From the NCBI RefSeq assembly GCF_051622035.1, contig NC_135360.1:26177206-26241205 (forward strand): 64,000 bases of DNA, written 5' to 3'. The translations under genes and the position numbers were made by a program. This DNA is from Arctopsyche grandis. Lineage: Eukaryota > Arthropoda > Insecta > Trichoptera > Hydropsychidae. Positions within the stretch are counted from its first letter, which is position 1. Every line of letters begins with the position of its first letter. Below are positions 1 through 11,949 of the stretch, piece after piece. The notes beneath the pieces are model-generated. The model did not search any database. It saw nothing but the letters and a program-made list of their open reading frames with translations, and was not told the DNA's origin.

Positions 1-2750
1 ATTTACTAAACTATTTCATGTCTCAAACTTTATATGTCCTTATATGCGCCGAGAGAAAATTCGGGGGAAAATTTAATTTATTGAACAAAAAAATAGTGTT
101 TAAAAAAAACAATTGTGCGTAATATGTATTTGACTGTTCATTGCGAATTTTGTCGACGAATTCGACACCACTGGGCAAACTGGAATCTGCAGGCTTCTCT
201 TAGCATTTGAGACCGGGCACTTAAGAGGGCTGGACACCAGCGCCTTGTCCATACAAACGTATTACACTTCTCCCTTCCTCAATTATGGCACTAGAGAAAT
301 TACTTTTTAATATGCTATGGATATCCACCATTGGAATGCATCTATCGCTTTATTTTTTTGATTAGTTATTTTTTATAGGATCTAGGAGCCGCCAAACATC
401 TATAAAATCGCCTCTTTTTTACACCCACGAAAAGAGTGCAGCGTGCTTATTTAACGGTCGATTTAAAAATAATACGCGCATAGTTGCACAGAAAATATCT
501 TTCTCATACCAATGATGAAATTTTTTTAAAAATTGGTCCAGTTTTGGAGGAGAATACGAAACCTCGATTTTGTCGATTTAAAATACGTATTATCTGGTAG
601 AAGCGCTACTGTCGCATTCACTCAATATATATACTGATATATATATATTGTCGCATTCACTCTAAAATTTGGAAAAAATCTTCCTTAAAAATTAAATTAT
701 ACTCACTCTTATAATAATGACACATTTGAGTCAACTTCGCTCCAGCATTATATGTATATATACTTGAAATGTTTATAGATCATTGATACAACAATCTTAA
801 TTTTGAAACTCACAAACAAATCGATTAGAAGCACCAAAATACATACATAAATGTTTACAAATTTTACTATAAACTTGTCATTATCTCTGTGACGTCACGA
901 GACAGACCAAAATTTATTCATAGGCGCTATGACGCACTGAAACAACACTACATACTATGTATAGTAGTAAGTTTGCGTCTCAGACTGCATCACAAGCAGC
1001 AAGTAGCAGTTGGAGTAGCATCGAAGACAAGATAATAAATAATAATAAAAAAAAAACGCTTTTATTTATCGCCAGCGGTTATGTTATCGTATCGTAACCA
1101 ACCCAGAACCACCTTGAGACCCAGACCTCACATAGGAACATTGCAAAAAGCTGATATACGGCTTCTTGCGTGTCCCTCTGACAGACAGAGGCCTCTAATA
1201 CACTGAAGCAATTCACAGTTTAATAGGTCTCAATCTAGGTCTACAAATTTATTAATCTCGCTTAGTCATTAAATAAAAGACTGAAGCCTTAAAATAAACG
1301 TAGTGAATTAAAACTAAAACTAGGTACACTATTGTGAAATTAAAGAAAAATATATAAGAATAGGGTGTTGACTCCAGTCTCCACCCATCCTTCGACCTCC
1401 CAGTTCTGTATGATCATCGATCTGATAGCTGATAGCTTAGGCCAGTTGGCATATGAAAGTAATCGCGACAGCTTCAAATTTTCGCTTCAGTAATCGGACT
1501 AAAATAATCTGTCAGTGCTAGACTTCGACCTGTTAGTTGTATAAATGTTTCTGGGATCCGTCTGTACTTTCGATTTGCCGTTGCATGTCGTAGTACTCGC
1601 CATGTGCTATCAAAAGATAATTGCTCTGACGATCTGATCACAAACGATCGCTGTGTCGGTTGAAAAAGTTGTCACGACAACTGACTCGATTGAAAATAAA
1701 TACAATTTTACATGTAGACTGCGTGACGTTCTCGCCGATTTGCCGCATGCGCAGAGAGCCGATTACGCATTGTTGCGTCATTTGATCTCGGCTTACCGTT
1801 GAATTTTACTATGGCTTCAAGATCAACGTATAAATCTTTTCGGCGAATCGATGTTCCTATCAAGTGATGTTCTTTTTCATCACATCACTTGATAGGATGC
1901 TTATACTTGTACACTTATTGATCAAGTAAATCAAACAATGTAATGCTTCACATCGTTTTTGTTTAGTTGAAGATGAGATATAATTAGTAAAATGTCATTC
2001 ATACCAACAGATCCAACCGATTCTAGCGTGAGTTTATGACAAACTACACAGGTACTTACATAAGATTTCGTGGATGGTTACGTAAAAATTTCTGGGCTTT
2101 ATAAACTGGTTAGTACATTTTCGTATGATTCCTGCAATATTAACTAGCTAAAAAGTCGTTTTAACGAATTGTTTGGATATCCTGTGTAAATACGACATTG
2201 TAATCAGTGAATCACTATCCGTAGAAGGGAATGTGCTATCATTCAATTTACCGACAATTTAACCCGTTGCAGGGGAAGTCCGTTAATCCACGGTTTCTGT
2301 ATCTCGCTCTCTCTGGTTCACAAAGGAATTAACGCTACGTAACCCAATTAAAAACTACCGACTGTTGCTCGGAGAGTAATCAAATTTAAAACAACAGCCA
2401 AGAGAGTGCCGCTAATCCGACACAATCATAATTATCTCACTAGCAGGATTGTAGGTATCCCAAATTACCTAAAAGCATGAGGAGAAATAAATAAATAAAA
2501 AACATTGAACAGACAAATAAAAACACGATGGCGTGCATCGAAAAGAACACGTGAAGCACGAAAGCGACCCGAGTAATTGTATATGTGAAACCTTAAAAAT
2601 ATCCCAAGCACTGTGGGTACTATTTATACCAACACTGCAATACCGCTTTTTAAATCAATTTTTCAATAATTAACACGACTGGTATGAAAGCATTGGAAAT
2701 TATCAAAATTGGTAACACATGGTTGAAGCACTCTTGTCTGACAGATGAAG
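1..2750. other. Intergenic, no gene seen
   Basis: AT-rich DNA with no reading frame that resembles a protein I know. It contains a short direct repeat (TGTCGCATTCACTC near 610 and 648) around a TA-rich block, a GTGACGTCAC-type CRE palindrome near 890, and the hairpin listed separately. I see no splice-bounded coding block. Confidence 0.6.
1855..1897. repeat. Perfect 15-bp inverted repeat (hairpin)
   Basis: Left arm TCCTATCAAGTGATG (1855-1869) is exactly complementary to the right arm CATCACTTGATAGGA (1883-1897) across a 13-nt T-rich loop. It could be a foldback relic or a structured RNA element; nothing around it decides which. Confidence 0.8.
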
Positions 2751-2764
2751 TTATGGTTATAATA

Positions 2765-3385
2765 ATTTATTATAGTTTTAGACCATTGTGGCACTACAGG
2801 AAGAACCTAATGCGCCACAATGTCCTACATAAGAAAATAAGAGAAAATAGTATGTACACAGAATAAAAAGAAAAAAATCAAAAGCCGAAAAATTTGAAAA
2901 AAACCAAAAGAAAAATAATACATAAAAATGAACATAAGGAAAGAGTTAAATAAAATACACAATAAAAAATGTCAAATAAATAGTAGGGAATGTCTTGGAT
3001 CTACAGCCAGCAGTAATATAAAGAATCAGCCATAAATACAAAACATCCCCACGAGGTCCAAATGGAAGAGATAAGATCAAAATTCCACAAAGATATCACA
3101 TAAATTATGAAAATAATGATGAGCGCAGACTACCAGACAAATAGGTTAAAATAATGTCCGATAACCTACCCTCACTGAGGTGGAAAATATCACATTCAGG
3201 CACGTCAGCAACGATTTCATTAAGAAGTCGGATAGCTCTTGGAATAGGAGCCATCCGATAAAGTACTGTGCGGGCAGAAGGTACAACCATCAAATGATGA
3301 TATCTACCACGCACATTAGGAAAATTAAATTCCAACTGTTCAAGGAACGACGGGCATGACGTATGACGAATAAAGTAAGGTGATG
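2765..3385 (-). mobile_element. LINE 3' fragment (jockey/CR1-like ORF2 C-terminus plus 3' UTR)
   Basis: The minus-strand frame at 3105-3335 reads VRGRYHHLMVVPSARTVLYR then PIPRAIRLLNEI, the region after the reverse transcriptase in many jockey/CR1-type LINE ORF2 proteins. The same block is seen in the fragment at 16487-16906. The minus-strand 3' tail runs down to about 2765 and ends with a short stem-loop: CATTGTGGCAC at 2784-2794 pairs with GCGCCACAATG at 2812-2822. A near-identical stem-loop ends the tail at 33961-34003, so these are 3' ends of one family. The copy is 5'-truncated, as is usual for target-primed insertion. The family match is firm at the level of a LINE; the clade name is an inference. 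Confidence 0.75.
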
Positions 3386-6300
3386 AGAGTATTTTTATAA
3401 CATTCCAACTTTAAAATACTAGAATAATAACATACTTATTTAAATCTAAAATCTGTAGTCGTAAAAATCAATGTGTTAGATTCAGGACTTTGAACAGTAC
3501 ATTTATATATGTAATACTATATTATAATAATATTCTATAAAATATCACTGCTGAAACCTTTTTCACTGTAATAAAACAAAATAGATTAAATCATATTTTA
3601 AATAAAGACTGATGAGTCACATCAATTTATTCTACTACTCTGTTCTAACAAATTCATGAATATGAACATTAGTCATTGTAATGATAGTTTGCCTCAATTA
3701 CTTATATATTTTATTATGATGTATTCAAAAATACATACTTAATTTTACTTTACGAACATACATGTATGTATGTATTCGATACACGTACATATAACTTACT
3801 GTGATAATTATGGAATTAGTCAGCGCCAGCGCCAGTGCTTACATTGTAACATTCTGATCACATAATGCTACTTCCTTACTTCCAAATGCCATCCACCAGA
3901 CTGTCCGGTCATAGATATGACATAGAGCTCATCCTGAATATCAAAACGATTGCGAATACGACATCCAAGAATGGAAAAGCGTATATCGTGAGTCGTTATC
4001 TCCAAAGCGTAAAAGTACCCAATAGTGAGTTGAGCTAAGAATAATGATGGTATTTTGAATCGTCTCATGAAAAATTCTTAGTGGGTTTGGTTGCGACATT
4101 TTATCGTATGACGTAAGGTGTCGAGACCATCGACCAACTTTTTGTGTTGCAACACCGACTGCATCTCTGACGTGGCGACTGTCGACTCTCCAAGAATATA
4201 TTTATGGACCTGCAACGTGTCGCAACAACAGAACGTTTTACTACTACGCACACTGGCCGATGTTGCCCAAGAGGCCAACATTAGTCATGAGAGGCGCCTC
4301 GGTGAAAATCTGCGAATTGCTAATAGCCACACGAGAGAGTTGCCAAGAGTTAAATATTAACCTTTAGTATTGAGCAAGCCAGAGATGATTGAACTATTTC
4401 AGTCCCACATTAAATTAGAAGACTACTAAAATAGTCAATATCGATGTATGAATCTTATTGGTAGGGCTATCATTTGCAGCACGATTTTAATTGATCTCCG
4501 TATAATTGTGGGTATCCGGACCCCCTGGACACTGGTTAATTGTCCTAGAACCATAATTATGTTATCTCTTGGAGTATTTTTTTATATTATGCGTACTGCA
4601 CACAAAGAGTCAGTTATAAAATTGATGGAGACTTATTATCTTAGTAGTTATTGATAGTTTCCAGAAGGTGTGTTTTTTCTCATGTGTGAACTATTTGTGG
4701 TTCAAAAGATGAGGTAGGTAGTATAAACATATAACGTAGGTAGTATAAACATAACTTAACATGTTTGTAATTACGTATTCATGCTTATCGCACGCCGTTT
4801 ATCTTCTTCGTGATAATTATGAGAAAGTTGTGTTTTTACATACAGAGACAAGGAAAAGTATTTTTTTTATGTAAGACCAATCGGCACGCTGCGCTGTGGA
4901 GTGCTTACCTATGACTGTTTGCTTCGGATTCGTAAATTGGCATTTGTCGTTTAAGCCCCTTTTCCTTTGTGTCGCAGAGTACTCAGTCAGGTGTGGTGTG
5001 CCACTCCCAGCTGAGCAGCAGACTGTTTCGTCATGGGTCAACAACTTTTAGCTGAATGCTTCGTTGGCCATGACGTCAGGCCCCATAGCAGACCAGTCTT
5101 ATAAAATTCCTATCCATTAACCTTATCTGACATTTCCACACACGTATTGCTGTTTTGGTTAAATTGACAAGTTCTCATTACAACTTTCGTGACACTCAAA
5201 ATGTGTTGTATAACAATATTTATAAAAAACAGGTAGGTTTTAATGACATTTGTAAGACAATCGAACCGTAGCTGAAAAAAAGTCGTAGCGTATGCATACT
5301 TCAGTTGACAATATTTTCACCCAGGATCCCATTTGAAATAAGATAAACCTTATTAAATTATGTAAGCTAATGTCACCGACATGAAGATAGAGGAGTTTAA
5401 TCATTAATGAACTCATTAAAATTTACATCGAAATATTGTGTCAGATCGGAGCGATGACAACTCGCTTTGCATACGCCTCTTTCTACCACAAGTTGTAAAA
5501 CACACTAAACAGTGGTAAAGTTACTTTTTTCACTCTCATTTTTTTTCAATAATAACTATTATGAAAAGGTAGATCTTATAATTAAAATCCTCAAAAGATT
5601 ATGGACGTATTTTTTTTATATCTCCATGGAAACAAGCAATACGAAATATTTATTGTTATATATTAGATACGTCAAGTCAAACAGCTGGTAAATTGCCTCG
5701 TTTGACATCGACATTGTAAGCTACCTACACAGGTAAATTTACATTTTTCCATATCTAACCTAACCTAACCTCCTTCATTGCCTACATCCATCCTGTAGTG
5801 GTTAACCCAATTAATTTTAAGAAGTTATATTTATGGAAACTTCCTTAGCGATCGAGAGCAAAGTATGACTTTTTTATTAGCTTTAAAATCTAAATGAATA
5901 TTACATTATGACTTTATATATACATATGTGTGGACTGTGGACATGTACTTTTTGTGGTATCTTCCTTTTAAAAGAAGAGGAAAAAATTACATACATGTTT
6001 TTAAAGTAAGTGGTCATTTTAAGCACATTGTCGATTCATTGTTGTATTTCATTGTTTTTATTCAACAATAAGTGTGTCAAAACATACCGTCATAATTTAC
6101 ATAAGTCAAAGCTACTGGGAAATTATTGTCTGCCATTGACATTTGATCATTGACTACACAATGTACATATAATTCGGTTGATGAGTAACAATAATTGTTG
6201 TTTACGACGTTAATATAAATATGTATGTGTAGAAATCAGTTTGAACTTTTGACATCATATATGTATTTCTGGAGGGGAATTTTTCAAACGAACACGTCAT

Positions 6301-7396
6301 AAATAGAGAGTTAATAAAAAATATGATCAATCATTATTATGATTAATCATATTATACCCACATATTGCTCAGAACTAAATGTAATATATGTATATTAAAA
6401 AATGATATTTTTTGCATAGATTTTATATAAAATGAGCTAATAATATTGATGTAAATATGTACATAGTAGATTTCTTTTCTCGGCGTATCAAGGCATATGT
6501 AGTCACAAAAATGGTCACAGCTTCACATTTCAATGTGAACAGGTTAATCAAGTAAAACAAGTGGTACACTTTTGCACGGTGTCGATGACCGGTTAGCGTC
6601 GGTTTTTAGCACGACAAATTTTATATACACGTGTCAGCCGATGTAACAAAAAATATTATTGAAAGTGCTGCAAAACGGTCGTAACACTTGCGTATGGAGT
6701 GGGTGCACAGGTTAAAATTTCCCATAACAAATTTACCGCAATGCACATACTATGTACTATATGCACAAATAATAAAATTATGCAGACACCTATGTATGTT
6801 ATATACCACTGTTGAGAGTATCCACATTGCTGTATCTCGTGGTGGTGACCTCGTTAGTGACTACGGGTCATATCGCGACCTGGTACGTACACCACGACTT
6901 TGTTTTCCCGCGGCTCATGAACGAGACCGTTTATAAATGCTGAAGTTTTTACTGCAATTAAAACGATAATGACGATGAGAAATCATCTGTGTTATTATTA
7001 TTTGTCTGAATTGAAAACGTGTGTTCTAAGTTCCCGGATTTTTCATCGCAGGCGCTCTTACCAGCGAGCTTTTGATCGTAAACTGCTTTGCTGAACGGAC
7101 TTGCATATATGATCGCATAGTTTTTTTTCTTTGTTATTTAAACAAACTTTAATCATACATGCGTGACACTTGTAATCAACGCCGATACTTAAAAAAATAT
7201 GGTTCGTTTACTTTTTAGATGATAAATTATTTATTCATTCGCTCGTCACACTAATGACTGAATATTATTGACATGCCTCCTTTGTTTGATAGATTAATTT
7301 GTCAACTTCACTTAATGTTGATTACAGTTGTCTACAACTCTACACGAACCAAAAGACTGCCTGGAAGTGGATCGAACCTTGTATGTATGTACTATT
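3386..7396. other. Intergenic, no supported gene
   Basis: Around 3868-4360 several short frames overlap on both strands (80 codons on plus; 66 and 67 codons in adjacent minus-strand frames). The local GC rise lowers stop frequency, and none resembles a family I know. Near 4712-4755 a GTAGGTAGTATAAACAT unit is repeated twice. At 5756-5774 there are about three CCTAA units. The rest is AT-rich and unassigned. Confidence 0.5.
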
Positions 7397-7625
7397 AGCC
7401 AGCAGTATGGCTCAATGGTAGCGTGTATGTTAAGCACCAAGTGATCAGTGGGTTCGATCCGCTATACTGCTGGTTAAATTTGGGGGTATTTGTGACCCCA
7501 AATCGATCGTTTATTATCAGTTTCCCAATTTTATTTGATCATTGTTGAAACGGTTCCTCAAAATTGGCAAAAAATCATCTTTCCTGTTGTCACAAATCCT
7601 CTGTATTTATTGTATGTACAATTTG
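7397..7625 (+). mobile_element. tRNA-derived SINE, copy A
   Basis: The head is tRNA-like: TGGCTCAATGG resembles an A box and GGGTTCGATCC a B box, with CCAGCAG and CTGCTGG closing the acceptor-like stem. It is followed by a body containing a GATCGTTTATTATCAG-type block and TTGTTGAAACGGTTCCTC. The same body occurs in inverted orientation at about 44.95, 54.15 and 61.3 kb, so this is a dispersed SINE and not a functional tRNA gene. The 3' limit is approximate. Confidence 0.8.
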
Positions 7626-7801
7626 AAAAAAATAATATGTACAAATCTAAAATCCATAGATGTCTCAATGGATTAATTCTGTAATTAATTGTTATTTCGT
7701 GTTCTTCAGCTTCTCGAAATACAGTTATTTATGTAATTATAAAATGCATTGGGGTCTTCCTGGTATATCTATAAAAAAATAAAAAATATATTACTTATTA
7801 C

Positions 7802-7903
7802 TAGTCACCGGAGCCTGAGGGGGCCATGTATTGTTCAAAGGTTGTAAATGCATTGTTAAAGGTTTGCCGAACAATAGATAGCACTGTGACTATCCTACCT
7901 CTA
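7802..7903 (-). mobile_element. hAT-type MITE, family 1, copy 1 (short subtype)
   Basis: In the minus orientation the element starts TAGAGGTAGGATAGTCAC and ends GGCTCCGGTGACTA. Perfect 8-bp target duplications CTTATTAC flank it (7794-7801 and 7904-7911), which is the hAT signature. At 102 bp it lacks one half of the internal palindrome present in the 133-bp copies at 14845 and 17924. It carries no coding sequence. Confidence 0.9.
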
Positions 7904-8052
7904 CTTATTACTGTCGTTTTTTAAAAAAAACGAATAACTATAATGCCATTTTTGAATACATAACTTCAATGACACTATCATCATAAGAATCATTGTTGAT
8001 GTGACTCCTCCATTTTGTACAACAGTCGTTCTAACTCTGATGACTAAACTTA

Positions 8053-8982
8053 AAGGCGCTACAGACGCTCTGGAATATCGGGCGGTATATCTTGCGGCGA
8101 CCGATGTTGACGCAGACCGTAGCGTGTGTATGAAAATTCACCGTCGGGTCGAAGCACATTCAGTACGCCGCACGTCGAATCAAATTCTGTTCGTTCGCCG
8201 CACAGTGGGTACCCCCTCTCCCAGCCCCGCCCGTGTTTTGCTCGGTGCGTGTTTTGTTTTTTATTACATACCACTTTTTTTACCATTGTTTTCGCTAACT
8301 TCGAGAAGGTTTATTAGACATCCGGCTTTCGCTGATCTGTGTGTGTCGTTCTTGGATTTCTTCGACAATTATCATGTAGTATTGGGAGAATTTATCAATA
8401 TTTATCGAGATTCTCCTTGCCTTTGGCGAATTAAGGCCAAGGACTACCACAGTCGTGATAAAAGAGATGCGGCGTATAACAAATTAGTAAATAAATTAAA
8501 AGAAATAGAGCCTTCTGCTAATAAATATGTGATTAAAAAAACTGAATAATTTACGAAGCAACGCCAGAAAGGAAGCGAAAAAAGTGAACGAATCTTAAAG
8601 TATTGGAAAGGGAGCAGAAGACGTTTATGAACCTAAATTGTGGTATTTCCATCTCTTCGATTTTTTGGTGGATCAAAACATCCAACGAGCATTACACTCC
8701 ACCATGAACATGAGCAGTGACAACGAATTAGAAAATGTGGCGAGTAAAAAATAATAATAAGTATCAAATTTGTGCAATATAATAAGTTTTATTGTTATAA
8801 TGCCGCAACTCACACCGCACGATCACTACTGAGAATTTACGTAAAGTCGTTCCATCGCGTCATAACGGAGAGACGTACCGGAGCGTGTGTAGCCCCCTAC
8901 CATTTCAGATCTACCGAAAGAAATATCTCACGGTCTACCGCAAGACATACCGCCCGATATTCCAGAGTGTCTGTAGCCCCTT
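8053..8982. mobile_element. TIR DNA transposon carrying a MADF frame (PIF/Harbinger-like)
   Basis: Terminal inverted repeats of about 44 bp are clear: 8054-8097 against the complement of 8938-8981, with three mismatches, both arms containing CTCTGGAATATCGGGCGG. The pairing extends outward through A/T and the flanks match as TA (8051-8052 and 8983-8984); this may be a true TA or a worn TWA duplication. The only recognisable coding matter inside is a MADF domain. MADF or Myb-like second proteins are typical of PIF/Harbinger elements, and no transposase is present, so I infer a non-autonomous, Harbinger-like deletion derivative. A Tc1/mariner-type assignment cannot be excluded from the TA flanks. 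Confidence 0.8.
8379..8755 (+). pseudogene. MADF-domain protein, broken, inside the TIR element
   Basis: An open frame reads GEFINIYRDSPCLWRIKAKD and continues through KLVNKLKEIEPSANKYVIKK to a stop at 8549, matching the first half of a MADF domain (LIxLYRxxPCLWxxxxKxY and EIxxxxG-like blocks). The second half, including LRSNARKEAKKV and later VYEPKLWYFHLFDFL, continues in the neighbouring frame beyond a frameshift near 8545, with a further stop near 8600. The upstream part of the 182-codon ORF (8001-8360) crosses the element boundary and looks non-coding. MADF domains bind DNA; in Harbinger elements they assist the transposase. This copy cannot make an intact domain without a frame change. 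Confidence 0.75.
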
Positions 8983-9239
8983 TAGGCGTTGGCTTGGTGT
9001 TTTAAAATAACAATAAACCGCTCCATTAATGTACAGAACAAGAAAGCAAAAAAGCACAATTGAGAATAGTGAAACATTTTTTGTATAAAAAGTATTGACA
9101 CCGATCTTTGCTGATGAGATAGTTCAGCCATCGAATTTTGGGTATTCTAATTGATTTACTACCAGATCTTCTGACTAAGATACTTCTTGACTGAGTATCG
9201 TCTATCTGAATTTTAGTAAAGGTGGTCATGCCTGTAGAG

Positions 9240-9435
9240 CAGTGGTTCTTAACCTGGGTTCGATCGAACCCTAGGGGTTCGGTGAGTCAGTCTTAGGGGT
9301 TTGGCGGAAGTCAAGACACGCCCAACTCATATAATTCAGGTGCCAATTAAGAAGGATTCTAATTAAGAAGGGTTCGGTGAATGCGCCTATGAAACTGGTG
9401 GGGGTGAGTACCTCCGACAAGGTTAAGAACCACTG
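9240..9435. mobile_element. hAT MITE with CAGTGGTTCTTAACCT termini
   Basis: The termini CAGTGGTTCTTAACCT and AGGTTAAGAACCACTG are perfect inverted repeats. They are flanked by an exact 8-bp duplication CTGTAGAG (9232-9239 and 9436-9443). The 196-bp body contains two GGGTTCGGTGA-like motifs and no coding sequence. The intact ends and perfect duplication suggest a fairly recent insertion. Confidence 0.95.
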
Positions 9436-9688
9436 CTGTAGAGATTGCAGACAAACTAGCAGACATATTAGCGGTCTTCTTGAGACTGCTAACTTGTTTG
9501 GACACTGGTCTTTGCTCACAACACAATACAAACTATCGGGTGATCCTAGTTGTGTTCTTCACTGACTTTCAAAGATTTAAATGTTATAAAAATATTTACT
9601 AGAAGCCATAGTTGTACAACTACAAAGTATTAGCTTGGTGCACACATTTGTGCACTTTATAAAAAGTGAACTTTTGACGTGAAAATAT

Positions 9689-10093
9689 TGTTACGTACGC
9701 CGCGGATTAAGCGAATAGAATCCCAGAGACTATGTGACCGTTCAAGGGCTATCTGTTAACGGATTAACTAAGTGCTTGCACTTAGGATCAACGGATATCT
9801 GTTAACGGATTAACTAAGTGCATTTAGGCTAAACAATGACCGTTATTAGTCCTTTCTCAGAATCGGTACCGGGAGACCTAATGTCGTGGGAATATATATC
9901 CGAATACGTGACTATACAATAGGTAAACAGATTAGACGTCCTGAGAGATCTACCCTTTGTAAGGCGGTACGTAGGCGATATCATGTAATTCTGGACTGAG
10001 CATTGCCAGTGTGTGTATCTCCTTAATCATCAATAAATGCTGTGAAACGACTAAGGCCTTTTACTTCGATCCTCCACCCACCCCTACGCAACA
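9689..10093 (+). mobile_element. Solo LTR (fossil)
   Basis: The block starts TGTTACGT and ends CCCCTACGCAACA. Its last 75 bp (AATAAATGCTGTGAAACGAC, then a CCTTTTACTTCGATCCT-like stretch) closely match the end of the LTR at 60891-61239. The AATAAA near its 3' end fits an LTR polyadenylation signal. A 29-bp segment near 9755 is repeated near 9795 inside it. There is no internal retroelement sequence next to it and no clear target duplication, so this looks like an old recombination product. The superfamily is not determined. Confidence 0.7.
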
Positions 10094-10174
10094 ACAATCA
10101 TTCGATTGTTGCTGTTGACTACAGTGACGTAAAAGCGAACTCGAACTCGAACAACAAACTTTTCAATGTGGTTT

Positions 10175-10181
<7 letters not shown>

Positions 10182-10266
<85 letters not shown>
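10182..10266. repeat. (TA)n microsatellite
   Basis: About 85 bp of nearly pure TA. The reading frame that crosses it (poly Ile-Tyr) is an artefact of the repeat. Confidence 0.98.
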
Positions 10267-10268
<2 letters not shown>

Positions 10269-10283
10269 ACTGATTCATACATC

Positions 10284-10325
10284 CAGTGGTGTAGTCGGGC
10301 CAGGTCACCGCCCTGGCAGTTTGAT
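10284..10325 (+). mobile_element. Possible one-ended hAT-like fragment
   Basis: CAGTGGTGTAGTCGGGCC followed by a GC-rich CCGCCCTGG stretch resembles the left end of hAT MITEs that start CAGTGGCGTAG. No matching right end was found within 700 bp, so this is only a fragment call. Confidence 0.35.
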
Positions 10326-10399
10326 TGATATAAACATTGTTTTTCGAGTACAATTAAAAAATATTTTTACTAACACTCGATCTTGTTTCTAACACTCGA

Positions 10400-11949
10400 T
10401 GACCACAATCGAATAGTAATCTGAGCACATTCAAAATTTAAAATACGTGTAATGAAATTTATTGGCTCTTTTATCTAGAACCACCCAAAACTTCGAAAGA
10501 AAACATTCTTTAAACTATTGACCATACATACTTGAGGATAGATAAAATGAGGGAACTCAGCTTAAATGAAGTCATCTCTAAATTCACATGTTAAAATTTG
10601 ATAGTTTTTTGACAGATGTATACATATGTACATGGTTTTAGCATTGCTAAAAGCAAATGTTGCTGTTGACACACAAACACAGGTTTTGCAAAATCAAAGA
10701 TGTTGAAGAGGATGCATTATGGAAGTTTTTATAAAATATAAAAAAACAACATAATTTCAACAAGTAAGAATATTTCTTATTTGATTTTTTTATAAATATT
10801 TGATCTACCAATATTAGGAGGCAACTTTTTTTTAGTAAGGAAAAAAACGGGAAGGGGTAGGGGGGTTGTAAAAATTAAACACCGACCTGGTTCTTTTTAC
10901 TTTATCTATGTACGTAGTAACAATAGATGAAGTTTTGTGATCATGCGAAAATTCGAACTCGTTTTTATTTAGCACTGCATCACTGCATACATCTTTTTTT
11001 CAATTATGTCGAATATAATTTCATACATTTGACAGAATTTGTTGTCGGTAATTTAATCCAACCACCTACGTCTCAATTGCGGAATCCAAGCTGGTAGGAG
11101 TACACATAACAGTTTTGTCGCCCGTTTGACCCGCTTTCGACCAGACTGAGAATGCGGACCCCTGGCTGAGGGACCGAACGAGGTCCTCCCGATCTCCGAC
11201 GGTAAATATTGATAATGCTGACAACTCGGACCAAGTTAAAGCCCCCCCCGAAGCATCCACTGGCTGACCAGATCGGGGCGCATTCCTCGAAGGCAAAAAC
11301 TGGTCTCGGCCAACAGTGAACCGTTGCTCGGCCGGCTTGCAGTCGGTAAAGCGGCCATGCGGCCCGACCCGGAATATACCGGCCAACCAGTAAAAGCGAG
11401 CCGACCTCCCCCCTCATCATCATCCGACTTTCCAAAGTCAACAACCGGTTGCGACCAACAAACGAAATAATACAAAAAAAAAATCTTAAAAAATAAACAG
11501 AATGAATTCAAGATGGTCGTCGCTCGAGCAGCGGGTGCGCGCGCTTTTTACCGAGAGGAAAAAATGCGAATAAAAATATCAAAAGTTTCGTAATTGTGAA
11601 AAGGCAGCCGTTCTGAAAGTTGCTTTTCGTGAACTTTGGAATTATTCGAAACCGACAATCGAGTCAAAAAAGAATAAAAATATATTGCTTTTGACGAGTA
11701 TGTGTTGTAAATTGTAGAACTTCCATAGCAAGGAATTCATATATTCGATATTATCTTGACATCGAATAGTGAGCGTTAAATCATTAAAATTGAGTTTTAA
11801 AACGGTCACAGTAATATTAAAATTTCATCATAATCTTAATTCCATAAATCGAATCAAAGTACTACGGGTTGAAAACAATATTTGAAACCCCTAATATATT
11901 AGTATGAAAATAATGCGACGACGAAGAATAGTAATATTTAAGAACAAAG
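10400..11949. other. Intergenic with a GC-rich, open-frame island
   Basis: The sequence is AT-rich except for 11050-11450, which is much more GC-rich and free of stops in three minus-strand frames (106, 123 and 91 codons). I recognise no domain in any frame and see no splice context or repeat ends. It may be a decayed transposon coding or UTR segment, or a foreign fragment. Confidence 0.5.

Noticed and set aside
3868-4360. Cluster of overlapping short frames on both strands
   Set aside because: No family recognised, frames overlap and the GC rise explains the lack of stops. I kept it as unassigned intergenic DNA.
5756-5774. Interstitial telomere repeat (CCTAA units)
   Set aside because: Only about three units; too short to claim telomeric origin.
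7401-7473. tRNA gene
   Set aside because: A- and B-box-like motifs are present, but the body is shared with three other dispersed copies and the cloverleaf pairing is poor, so this is a SINE head.
10042-10392. 116-codon frame over the (TA)n repeat (also both strands at 35476-35770)
   Set aside because: Its core is a translated dinucleotide repeat (alternating Ile and Tyr).
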